Shown: piece by piece, positions 1 through 6,408 of the stretch
Layout of the letters: every line of letters starts with the position of its first letter
How positions within the stretch are numbered: position 1 is the stretch's first letter
Assembly: GCA_036380925.1 (NCBI GenBank)
Contig: DASVDW010000145.1
Span: forward strand, 1 to 8,066
DNA from: JAICLV01 sp036380925
GTDB lineage: Bacteria > Actinomycetota > Actinomycetes > Acidothermales > Acidothermaceae
Length of the DNA: 8,066 nt
Direction of reading: 5' to 3'
Program-made: the position numbers and the translations under genes
The notes under the pieces: generated by a model
What the model saw: the letters and a program-made list of their open reading frames with translations, nothing else
Told to the model about the DNA's origin: nothing
Databases searched by the model: none

Positions 1-186
1 GCGCAGCTTGCCGGCGGCGCCGGCGCGCGCCGGTGTGGTGGCGCAGCCGGCGAGCAGCACCACGGCAAGGAGCCCGGACGACGCGCGCAGCGCCACGGCA
101 AGGAGCCCGGACGACGCGCGCGGCGCGGCGCGGGGCCCTGCGCGCAGCGCGAACCGGAGCGCACGGCCCCCTCGGCGTCGCGGCAC
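1..186 (-). CDS. Lipoprotein, probable ZnuA-type zinc ABC transporter substrate-binding protein (5' part only)
   Basis: Read on the minus strand, a GTG at 186 has GAGGAG five bases upstream (192-197) and opens a frame that leaves the window still open. The first residues are very Arg-rich. A hydrophobic stretch ends in the lipobox LLAGC, with the acylated cysteine at residue 48. The mature part starts CATTPARAGAAGKLR, and the window ends there. The protein should be exported and anchored outside the cytoplasmic membrane. The ZnuA guess is inference from two points: the gene is divergent from zur across a shared operator, and a mature N-terminus ending in GKLR is where metal-binding proteins of this family usually enter their first beta strand. 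Residues 23-33 and 34-44 are a near-perfect 11-residue repeat, so the signal peptide is unusually long. Another secreted lipoprotein is possible. An earlier in-frame GTG at 192 overlaps the ribosome binding site. Confidence 0.72.
   Translation of the reverse strand, partial: MPRRRGGRALRFALRAGPRAAPRASSGLLAVALRASSGLLAVVLLAGCATTPARAGAAGKLR
55..126. repeat. 33-bp in-frame tandem duplication within a signal peptide
   Basis: A 27-base block at 61-87 recurs exactly at 94-120. The six bases separating the copies (88-93) are nearly repeated on either side at 55-60 and 121-126, so the unit is 33 bp, or 11 codons. Read on the minus strand it gives RASSGLLAVAL followed by RASSGLLAVVL, which doubles the hydrophobic core of the lipoprotein signal peptide and places an Arg in its middle. 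Confidence 0.95.
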
Positions 187-205
187 GGCCACTCCTCGCG
201 TCGTC

Positions 206-223
206 CGTTGCTTATCTGCAACG
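206..223. promoter_or_regulatory. Palindrome between the lipoprotein gene and zur
   Basis: CGTTGC and GCAACG form perfect 6-bp inverted arms around the spacer TTATCT. The site lies 20 bases upstream of the lipoprotein start and overlaps the possible -35 of the zur promoter. It may be an operator or a 5' leader hairpin of the lipoprotein mRNA. The binding protein is unknown. Confidence 0.4.
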
Positions 224-237
224 ATTTCCGATAGGCT
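208..237 (+). promoter_or_regulatory. Possible zur promoter
   Basis: TTGCTT at 208-213 and TAGGCT at 232-237 are separated by 18 bases. The second fits the actinobacterial TAnnnT form of the -10 box. Transcription would start near 243-246, directly on the palindrome at 243-255, which would suit repression by a bound regulator. This is sequence resemblance only. Confidence 0.3.
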
Positions 238-242
238 CTCAT

Positions 243-255
243 GGTAATGGTTACC
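243..255. promoter_or_regulatory. Candidate Zur operator
   Basis: GGTAA-TGG-TTACC is a perfect 5-bp inverted repeat inside an AT-richer island (ATGGTAATGGTTACCGTTT) of an otherwise very GC-rich region. Zur boxes of actinobacteria are short AT-rich palindromes centred on a similar AATGxTT core, so this is a reasonable operator shared by the divergent lipoprotein and zur genes. It lies 30 bases upstream of the zur start. The assignment is inferred from position and resemblance. Confidence 0.5.
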
Positions 256-284
256 GTTTCCAACTGCACCTATGGCGGCCGTCG

Positions 285-683
285 ATGACGCCGGCGGCCG
301 GCCGTTCCACGCGGCAGAAGCGGGCGCTCGCCGCGGTCATCGACGAGTCGCAGGAGTTTCGCAGCGCTCAGGAGCTGCACGAGGAGCTGCGCTCGCGGGG
401 GGAGGCGGTCGGCTTGACCACCGTCTACAACCAGCTGCGCGCGCTCGCCGAGAGCGGGCTGGTCGACACGGTTCGCTCGCAGGACGGCGAGACGCTGTAC
501 CGCCGGTGCGACACCAGCGCCCACCACCACCACTTGCTGTGCAGGGTGTGCGGCCGAACGGTCGAGGTGTCGGGCGCGGCGGTCGAGCGGTGGGCGGAAC
601 GGGTGGCCGCGGAGGCCGGCTTCGTCGACGTCTCGCACACTGTCGAGGTTGTCGGCACCTGTCCGTCCTGCGCGCGAAGTTAA
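285..683 (+). CDS. zur: Zinc uptake regulator Zur (Fur family)
   Basis: This is a 132-residue Fur-family repressor that uses zinc as corepressor to shut off zinc-uptake genes. The N-terminal winged helix spans about residues 8-75, with the recognition-helix region LTTVYNQLRAL at 44-54. The metal-rich dimerisation domain follows. The structural-zinc cysteines are C86, C89, C126 and C129. A run of four histidines at 80-83, with D61, C75, E101 and H118, supplies the other ligands. From memory of mycobacterial FurB/Zur, its ligands sit at the same or nearly the same numbers, so Zur is favoured over Fur, PerR or Nur. The ATG at 285 gives the family's usual length. The frame stays open further upstream, but that part is low-complexity. 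No strong Shine-Dalgarno is visible. The divergent lipoprotein is a likely target, and autoregulation is plausible. Confidence 0.94.
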   Translation: MTPAAGRSTRQKRALAAVIDESQEFRSAQELHEELRSRGEAVGLTTVYNQLRALAESGLVDTVRSQDGETLYRRCDTSAHHHHLLCRVCGRTVEVSGAAVERWAERVAAEAGFVDVSHTVEVVGTCPSCARS

Positions 684-694
684 GCGCTCGCCTT

Positions 695-728
695 GATCGT
701 CCGCGGAGTCCCGCACCGCGGCGCGATC
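695..728 (+). terminator. Hairpin downstream of zur
   Basis: GATCG (695-699) and CCGCGG (701-706) pair with CCGCGG (716-721) and CGATC (724-728), leaving a 1x2 internal loop and a nine-base apical loop. The 11-bp GC-rich stem begins 11 bases after the zur stop. There is no U-tract, as is common for actinobacterial terminators, so this could also be only a 3'-end stabiliser. Confidence 0.5.
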
Positions 729-735
729 CATCGCC

Positions 736-767
736 TACGATCAGCAAATCGCGCGCACAGGCGCGAT
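736..767 (+). promoter_or_regulatory. Candidate lacI-family promoter with operator palindrome
   Basis: TACGAT at 736-741 matches the TAnnnT -10 form; no good -35 is visible. Immediately downstream, ATCGCGC (748-754) and GCGCGAT (761-767) form a perfect 7-bp inverted repeat with a 6-base spacer, placed where transcription would begin. LacI-family proteins bind palindromes of about 20 bp, so this is a candidate autoregulatory operator. It lacks the usual central CG, which lowers confidence. Confidence 0.4.
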
Positions 768-789
768 GATTCGCGATTGGAGCGCATCG

Positions 790-1824
790 GTGAGCGAGCG
801 GGAGCCTACGGCGCCTGCGCCGAAGCGGGCCACGGCGGCTGACGTCGGCCGGGCCGCGGGGGTCTCGGCGGCGACCGTCTCGCTGGTGCTCAACGGCAAG
901 GCGGAGGGGCGGGTCACCGCGGCCACCAGCCGCAGGGTGCACGCGGCGGCAGAGCGCCTCGGCTACCGCATCGACCGGCGCGGACAAAGCCTTGCCACCG
1001 GTCGTTCCGGACTGATCGGCTTCGTCGCGCCGGACACCGCCAACCCGTTCTTCGGGTCCGTCCAGATGGGCGTCTTGCACGCGCTCGGCAGCGCGTACCA
1101 GGTGCTGTTGATGGCGACCGACGTCGGGCAGAGCGTCGCCCGCAAGAACGTCGAGGAACTGCTCTCGCTCGGCGTCGACGGCATGATCTTGTTCGCGGTC
1201 GACCCCAAATTCGTCGCCGACCTGCGTCCGGGCGTGCCGGTGGTGTTGCTGGACTCGCCGATCGACACCGACGAGTTCGTGCGGGTCAACTTCGACCTCG
1301 TCGGCGGCGCCGTCGCGCTGGCGGGGCACCTGCTTGGGCTGGGGCATCGGCAGATCGTCTACCTCGAGGCGAGCACCGCCAGCCGCACCTTCGCGGTGCG
1401 CAAGGAGGCGTTTCGCCGAGCGATGCGTCGCGCTGGGGCGGACATCACCGCGGTGACCACCCCGATCGACGTCGATGACGTCCGCGAAACCACGTTGAAG
1501 CTTTGGGAGACGTGGCATTCCGACGGTGCGACGACGATCGCGTGCGCGACAGACCTGCAGGCCTACGGCGTTTTGAGCGCGTTGCATGAGATCGGGGTCG
1601 CGGTGCCCGACGAGGTCTCGGTCACCGGCTTCGACGACCTGGTGCTGTCGCCGGTCATGCACCCGTCGTTGACATCGGTGCGCTTGCCGGCCGAAGAGAT
1701 GGGCGCGAAGGGCGCCGCGCTGCTGCGCGCCGCGGTCGAAGGGCACGCCGATCTGGCGCACGTCGAGACGATCGCGACCAGCCTGGTGGTCCGGAACTCG
1801 ACTGCCGCGGCCTCGCGCCGCTGA
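790..1824 (+). CDS. LacI-family transcriptional regulator
   Basis: This is a 344-residue cytoplasmic DNA-binding regulator. The LacI-type helix-turn-helix lies at about residues 15-60 (DVGRAAGVSAATVSLVLNG, then the hinge GYRIDRRGQSLATGRS). A sugar-binding-protein-like effector domain follows: IGFVAPDTANPFF near 74-86 opens it, and VSVTGFDDL followed by HPSLTSVRLP marks its C-terminal half. Family members usually sense a sugar or related small molecule and repress catabolic or transport genes. The GTG at 790 is preferred because TTGGAG lies eight bases upstream. An in-frame ATG at 766 overlaps the operator palindrome and lacks a ribosome site. No transporter or catabolic genes lie next to it in the window, so its ligand cannot be inferred. 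It stands alone between the zur hairpin and pta. Confidence 0.93.
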   Translation: MSEREPTAPAPKRATAADVGRAAGVSAATVSLVLNGKAEGRVTAATSRRVHAAAERLGYRIDRRGQSLATGRSGLIGFVAPDTANPFFGSVQMGVLHALGSAYQVLLMATDVGQSVARKNVEELLSLGVDGMILFAVDPKFVADLRPGVPVVLLDSPIDTDEFVRVNFDLVGGAVALAGHLLGLGHRQIVYLEASTASRTFAVRKEAFRRAMRRAGADITAVTTPIDVDDVRETTLKLWETWHSDGATTIACATDLQAYGVLSALHEIGVAVPDEVSVTGFDDLVLSPVMHPSLTSVRLPAEEMGAKGAALLRAAVEGHADLAHVETIATSLVVRNSTAAASRR

Positions 1825-1828
1825 CCGG

Positions 1829-1882
1829 TAGGTCGGTTGTGCGGACGTCGTCCGCGCGCTGGCGACCGAACCCGCCGACCTA
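1829..1882. repeat. Inverted repeat and inner hairpin downstream of the lacI-family gene
   Basis: TAGGTCGG at 1829-1836 and CCGACCTA at 1875-1882 are perfect 8-bp inverted arms. Between them GCGGAC (1841-1846), GTC and GTCCGC (1850-1855) form a second perfect hairpin. The structure begins four bases after the regulator's stop codon and has no U-tract. It may act as a terminator or 3'-end structure. Confidence 0.45.
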
Positions 1883-1948
1883 AGCGCGATCGAGGTCAGG
1901 CCCGTGCTCGGGACTTTGTTCCGCAGCGCGTGACCGGTTGGCGGTAAC

Positions 1949-1954
1949 TAAACT
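1949..1954 (+). promoter_or_regulatory. -10 box of pta, probable leaderless start
   Basis: TAAACT fits TAnnnT and lies eight bases upstream of the pta GTG. Transcription would begin at or within about two bases of the start codon. No Shine-Dalgarno precedes the GTG (the upstream bases are CTGCCGCATC). Leaderless mRNAs of this layout are common in actinobacteria. No convincing -35 is seen. Confidence 0.5.
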
Positions 1955-1962
1955 GCCGCATC

Positions 1963-4095
1963 GTGTCGTCGAGCCTTTACATCACGTCGACTCGGGCGCG
2001 CGCCGGCAAGACCGTCGTGGCGCTCGGTGTCGCGGAGTTGCTCGCGCGTGAAGTCGGCCGGGTGGCGGTGTTTCGGCCCGTCGTGCCCGACCCGACCCCG
2101 ACCCGGCCGGCCGACCCGCTCGTCGAACTGCTCATCGACCGGTTCGGTTTGGACCAAAACCCGGCCAGCGCGCGCTGCCTCACCTACAGCCAGGTCGCCT
2201 CGCTGTCCGCCACCGGCGACCTCTCTGCGGTGACCGCGCGGGTGCTGGACGAGTACGCGAAGTTGGACGCCGCCTACGACTTCGTCGTCGTGGTGGGCAG
2301 CGAGTTCACCGGGCCCGCGCCATCGACCGAGCTGGAGTTGAACGCCACGCTGGCGGCGAATCTGGGCGCGCCGGTGCTGCCGGTCGTGGGCGCCGCGGGC
2401 ATGGCCGTCGACCGGATACCGGCCGCGGTCTCCGAGACCGCCAGGGTGCTCGTCCACCAAGGCTGCACGGTCGTCGCCACGGTCATCAGCCGGGTCGCGC
2501 CCGCTCTCTTGGAGCGAGTGCGGGCCAGCGTGCGCGGCACCGACCGCCCGACCTACGTGGTGCCGGAAGTGCCGGTGCTGGCGGCGCTGACCGTCGCGGA
2601 GATCGCCGACGCGATCGGCGGCCGGCTGTTCTCGGGCGACGGTGAGGCGACGCAGCGCGAGGTGACCGGCTACATCACCGGCTCGGGGTACCTTCCCGCG
2701 GTGTTGCGCCGGCTCGCCGAAGGCAGCCTGCTGGTGGCGTCGGCCGACCGGATGGACCTCGCGGTCGGGATGGCCGCCGCAGCCACGAGTCGCGATCTGC
2801 CGACGCCGGCGGGGGTGGTGCTGACCGGCGGTGGCGTGCCAGACGAGCATTCGGCGCGGATTTTCGGCCCCTCTGGGCTGCCCGTCGTCACCGTCGACCT
2901 CGACACCTACTCGACGATGCACGCGCTGGAAGCCGCGCACGGGGAGATTCGGGCGACCTCCCGGCGCAAGATCGCCGCGGCGCTCGGAACCTTCGCCCAG
3001 GCGGTCGACGCCCGCGAGCTTTCCGAGCGGATCCGGCTGACCCGCTCGACGGTGGTCACCCCGACCATGTTCGCGTTCCGGCTCGCCGAGCGCGCCCGAA
3101 CCGACCGCCAGCACATTGTGCTGCCAGAAGGTGATGACGACCGGGTGCTGCTCGCGGCCGAGGAGCTGCTGCGCGCGCACGTCGCGGAGCTCACCATTTT
3201 CGGAGCGGCCGCCGACGTGGAGGCCCGCGCCAGCCGGCTGGGCGTGTCGCTCGCCGGCGCCCACCTGCTGGATCCCGCGAGCAGCGAGCTTCGCGGCGAG
3301 CTCGCCGAGCACTACCGCGCGGCCCGCGCGCACAAGGGGGTCACCGCCGAGCAGGCCTTCGACATCGCCTCGGACGCCTCTTACTTCGCGACGCTGCTGG
3401 TCGCCACCGGGCGGGTGGACGGGATGGTGTCCGGCGCCGCGCACACAACCGCGCACACCATTCGCCCCGCGATGGAGTTGTTGCGCGACCCCGCGGCGCC
3501 GCTGGTGTCGAGCGTTTTCTTCATGTGCTTGCCCGAGCAGGTGCTGGTCTTCGCGGACTGCGCGGTCAACCCGAACCCGACCGCCGCGCAACTCGCCGAC
3601 ATCGCGATCCGCTCGGCCCGAACCGCGGCCGCGTTCGGCGTCACTCCGAGGGTCGCGATGGTGTCGTACTCGACGGGCGCGTCCGGCACCGGAGCCGATG
3701 TGGAGAAGGTGCGCGAAGCCGCTGAGCTGGTGGCGGCCCGCTGCCCGGAGCTTCCGCTCGCCGGCCCGATCCAGTACGACGCCGCCGTCGACCCGGCGAC
3801 CGGCGCGGCGAAGCTCCCGGGCAACGACGTGGCCGGGCACGCCACCGTGTTGATCTTTCCTGACCTCAACACCGGCAACACCACGTACAAGGCGGTGCAG
3901 CGCTCGGCGCACGCGGTGGCGGTTGGCCCGGTGCTGCAGGGGTTGCGTCGTCCGGTCAACGACCTGTCGCGCGGCTGCACCGTGCCCGACATCATCAACA
4001 CGGTCGCCATCACCGCGATTCAGGCGCAACAAAGCGCTGACGTCGGTGACCGGACCTCGATGACGCGGCCGGGTGGTCAGGGAGTCAAGACGTAG
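1963..4095 (+). CDS. pta: Phosphate acetyltransferase
   Basis: Pta interconverts acetyl-CoA plus phosphate with acetyl phosphate plus CoA in the cytoplasm. At 710 residues this is the long, three-domain type. A BioD-like P-loop domain covers about residues 1-210, with Walker-A-like TSTRARAGKT at 8-17. A DRTGG-type regulatory domain spans about 225-345. The catalytic PTA/PTB domain runs from about 368 to 690. Its hallmarks are VLPEGDDDR from 386, SYSTGASGTGADVEKVREA from 568, FPDLNTGNTTYKAVQR from 632 and the closing GPVLQGLRRPVNDLSRG region. A tail of roughly 20 non-conserved residues follows, and its last codons overlap the convergent oxidase gene. The GTG at 1963 gives the natural N-terminus of the P-loop domain. 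The gene normally pairs with ackA, but no acetate kinase gene is adjacent here. Confidence 0.97.
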   Translation: MSSSLYITSTRARAGKTVVALGVAELLAREVGRVAVFRPVVPDPTPTRPADPLVELLIDRFGLDQNPASARCLTYSQVASLSATGDLSAVTARVLDEYAKLDAAYDFVVVVGSEFTGPAPSTELELNATLAANLGAPVLPVVGAAGMAVDRIPAAVSETARVLVHQGCTVVATVISRVAPALLERVRASVRGTDRPTYVVPEVPVLAALTVAEIADAIGGRLFSGDGEATQREVTGYITGSGYLPAVLRRLAEGSLLVASADRMDLAVGMAAAATSRDLPTPAGVVLTGGGVPDEHSARIFGPSGLPVVTVDLDTYSTMHALEAAHGEIRATSRRKIAAALGTFAQAVDARELSERIRLTRSTVVTPTMFAFRLAERARTDRQHIVLPEGDDDRVLLAAEELLRAHVAELTIFGAAADVEARASRLGVSLAGAHLLDPASSELRGELAEHYRAARAHKGVTAEQAFDIASDASYFATLLVATGRVDGMVSGAAHTTAHTIRPAMELLRDPAAPLVSSVFFMCLPEQVLVFADCAVNPNPTAAQLADIAIRSARTAAAFGVTPRVAMVSYSTGASGTGADVEKVREAAELVAARCPELPLAGPIQYDAAVDPATGAAKLPGNDVAGHATVLIFPDLNTGNTTYKAVQRSAHAVAVGPVLQGLRRPVNDLSRGCTVPDIINTVAITAIQAQQSADVGDRTSMTRPGGQGVKT

Positions 4096-6164
4096 CCCTG
4101 CATCATGTCGTTCTCCTCGTGTTCGAGGATGTGGCAGTGCCAGACGTAGGCGCCGGTGTATTGGTGCTGCGCGTCGCCGGAAAACGCCGATGTGATGCCC
4201 ACGGCGGTGCCGCCGAACGGCACGAGTATTCGCAGCACCTCGCCCGGATAGGCGATCACGGTGTCTTTCCAACCGCGCTCGTTCGCGGCCGGCGCTCGCG
4301 AGTGGCTTTTCTGGAACGGCGTCGGGTCGGGCGGCGGGATGGTCCCGAAGGAGTCCTGCACGCCTGATCCGCCGACCGTCGGCGCATCTGGAAGCAGGGG
4401 ATTGACCGCCGCTAGATAGCGAGTGCTGTCGACCTGCTGCCGGTTGATGACCCGGAACTGCGTGTCGTGCAAATGGATCGGATGCGCGTCGGCCGTTGTG
4501 TTGACGATGTCCCATTCCTCGACGGTGTTGAGCTTCGGTCTGGCCGCACCTGGACCGAGGTTCATCACCAGGTGGTTGTCGTCGGACCCTGCGGTGAAGT
4601 CGAGGTTGTTCAGCAGCACCTCGGTTGGGTCCCCGGCCGGCGTGAGGACCTCGTTGAGGAACATCGTTCGCCGACAGGGGGCCGGTTCGGTCCAGCACGA
4701 CCCACCGCTGACCGGCTGCGCGGTTGGAGTCAACGGCGGCTGGTCGACGCCTCCGCGCAGCGTCGTTGGGATGCTGCCCGTCCCCGGGGTCGCGGTCACG
4801 GTGAACTGCATGATCTTGCGCAGGTCGTTGACGCCGTTGGGGTACGGCGCCTTCGCTGTGTTGAGCAGTTGGTAGCGACCAGGTGCGACCGATCGGAAGT
4901 CGACCAGCAGGTCGGCGCGCTCTCCGGGCGCGATCAGCAGTTTGCCCTGCGGCAGCGCGGACAACGCGACCGGCGCGTTGAACAATCCGCCTTCGGCGCC
5001 GATCTGGTACGCGGGGATGTTCGCGGGCTCGCCGGTGGCCGCGTTGATCAGCTGCAGCTGATAGAACCTCGCGTTGGCGCCGTCGATGATCCGGAAGCGG
5101 TAGACGCCGCGGTCGACCGACAGGTTGGGCCACGCGGCGCCATTGACCAGCGACACATTGCCGAACGACTCTGGGGCCCACAGCGGGTGGCACCAATCCG
5201 GCGGTGGCGTGACACCCGGGGGGCAGGTGTTCACCGTTGGATAGGCGATCGTCCCGTCAGGGTTGAACTGCCGATCCTGCAGCACCAGCGGCAACTCGTG
5301 CGGGTTGACCGCCTGCCGGACGACGCCGTCGCCGTCAGCTCCGAGGATGGTGTACTCGTCGTTCGCCGGCAGCCCGAGCGGGTTGTCCGGTTCGCCGGTG
5401 TCCCACCGGTCACGCAACAAGTACGCGGCGGCCAACCCGGACATCGGGTTGAACCTCGTGCTGCCCAGTGCATGGTCGTGGTTCCACAGTTCGGCGGCGT
5501 CCTGGTCGTTGGCGTAGTCGTAAGTCACCGAACCTGCGCCGTGCGCGAAGTCCGCGGGGTCGACGCCGGCAGCGCGGAAAGTGTCGAGCGGGCCGCCGTC
5601 CGAGGCATTGGCGGTGTGTCCGCCATGGAGGTGGACGGCGGTGCCCGGCGCGCACTCATCGAGCGGGCTGCTGCCCTCGATCGTCGGGTCGAAGTACGCC
5701 GCCATCGGATGGATCGCCTTCAGCCCGAGCGCCCGACAGACCGCCGGCGCGCTGGGATCGTCGCCCCGTTCGACCAGCTTGTTGGTCACCGTCATGTGGA
5801 TGGGAACGTCGCGCATCGCCTGCACCGTGGCGCCGAGGTACGGCCCGCCGAGCAGGCTGTATGCCGCGCTGAGCGGGATCGTCGAAGGCCAGTAGCCGAA
5901 GCTCGGCGTCGGCCCGAACGCCGCCGTCGTACCCGACAGGGTGGCGAAGCGATGCGTCCCGACCACCTCGTCGACGCCGAACTGGCCACCGCCGCGCATG
6001 TCGATCTCGGGCGGGACAGGTAGCGGCGTGGTGAACATCGACAGTGTTGGCGAGGAACGCGGCCCCGCCGCGGATGAGACGGCCGGGCCCACGGTGGCCG
6101 CGGTCGTCGCGCCGACCGCGGCAGCGGCAACAAACGGCAGAAATAGCCGGTGCGGTGTGAGCAT
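4077..6164 (-). CDS. Secreted multicopper oxidase (CotA/bilirubin-oxidase-like laccase)
   Basis: This 695-residue copper enzyme should oxidise phenolic or other reducing substrates, or metal ions, while reducing oxygen to water. All four copper-binding motifs are present: HLHGGH near 178-183, WNHDH near 227-231, HPIHLH near 561-566 and HCHILEHEENDM near 676-687. The last carries the type-1 Cys and a Met at the axial position. The wording of the motifs (NHDHALGSTRFN, HCHILEHE) is closest to the CotA and bilirubin oxidase branch. The N-terminus (LFLPFVAAAAVGATTAATV) is a Sec-like signal peptide without twin arginines. Several cysteines in the mature part could form disulfides outside the cell. 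The ATG at 6164 follows GGAGG at five bases; a start at 6191 would add nine residues before the signal. The substrate cannot be told from sequence. Confidence 0.95.
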   Translation of the reverse strand: MLTPHRLFLPFVAAAAVGATTAATVGPAVSSAAGPRSSPTLSMFTTPLPVPPEIDMRGGGQFGVDEVVGTHRFATLSGTTAAFGPTPSFGYWPSTIPLSAAYSLLGGPYLGATVQAMRDVPIHMTVTNKLVERGDDPSAPAVCRALGLKAIHPMAAYFDPTIEGSSPLDECAPGTAVHLHGGHTANASDGGPLDTFRAAGVDPADFAHGAGSVTYDYANDQDAAELWNHDHALGSTRFNPMSGLAAAYLLRDRWDTGEPDNPLGLPANDEYTILGADGDGVVRQAVNPHELPLVLQDRQFNPDGTIAYPTVNTCPPGVTPPPDWCHPLWAPESFGNVSLVNGAAWPNLSVDRGVYRFRIIDGANARFYQLQLINAATGEPANIPAYQIGAEGGLFNAPVALSALPQGKLLIAPGERADLLVDFRSVAPGRYQLLNTAKAPYPNGVNDLRKIMQFTVTATPGTGSIPTTLRGGVDQPPLTPTAQPVSGGSCWTEPAPCRRTMFLNEVLTPAGDPTEVLLNNLDFTAGSDDNHLVMNLGPGAARPKLNTVEEWDIVNTTADAHPIHLHDTQFRVINRQQVDSTRYLAAVNPLLPDAPTVGGSGVQDSFGTIPPPDPTPFQKSHSRAPAANERGWKDTVIAYPGEVLRILVPFGGTAVGITSAFSGDAQHQYTGAYVWHCHILEHEENDMMQGYVLTP

Positions 6165-6241
6165 GTCCCCCTCCGCTCCTGGACGTGACAACGACGGGAC
6201 TGCGTTCTACCGATGCTCCGGCTCGGCGCCAACCCGAATAA

Positions 6242-6255
6242 GGGACCAAAGACCT
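6242..6255. promoter_or_regulatory. DosR-like imperfect palindrome upstream of the oxidase gene
   Basis: GGGACCAAAGACCT agrees at about 11 of 14 positions with the core of the mycobacterial DosR box as I remember it (GGGACTWWAGTCCC). It lies 78 bases upstream of the oxidase start, in the gap shared with the divergent small membrane protein gene. No other hypoxia-related gene is present, so this is weak. Confidence 0.2.
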
Positions 6256-6408
6256 CGACACGAATTCGTCGCTTGCGGGTTACAACTGCGGGAACGCCAC
6301 CTGCTGACGTTCTAACGAGCTGTCGGTATGCGGAGGTGTGTTGATCTCGCGCAGGCGCGGTGTCGGCGGGGCGTCAAGCGGCGGGCGGCAGGCGCCGACA
6401 TCAGGGGT

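Noticed and set aside
337..1761. A long minus-strand open frame antisense to zur and the LacI-family gene
   Set aside because: Arg-rich translation with no motif; both sense genes show clear domain signatures.
1948..5196. A minus-strand open frame of more than 1000 codons antisense to pta and out of frame with the oxidase gene
   Set aside because: Its translation is Arg/Gly/His-rich low complexity without domains, and it overlaps two genes with unmistakable catalytic motifs. It is a high-GC shadow.
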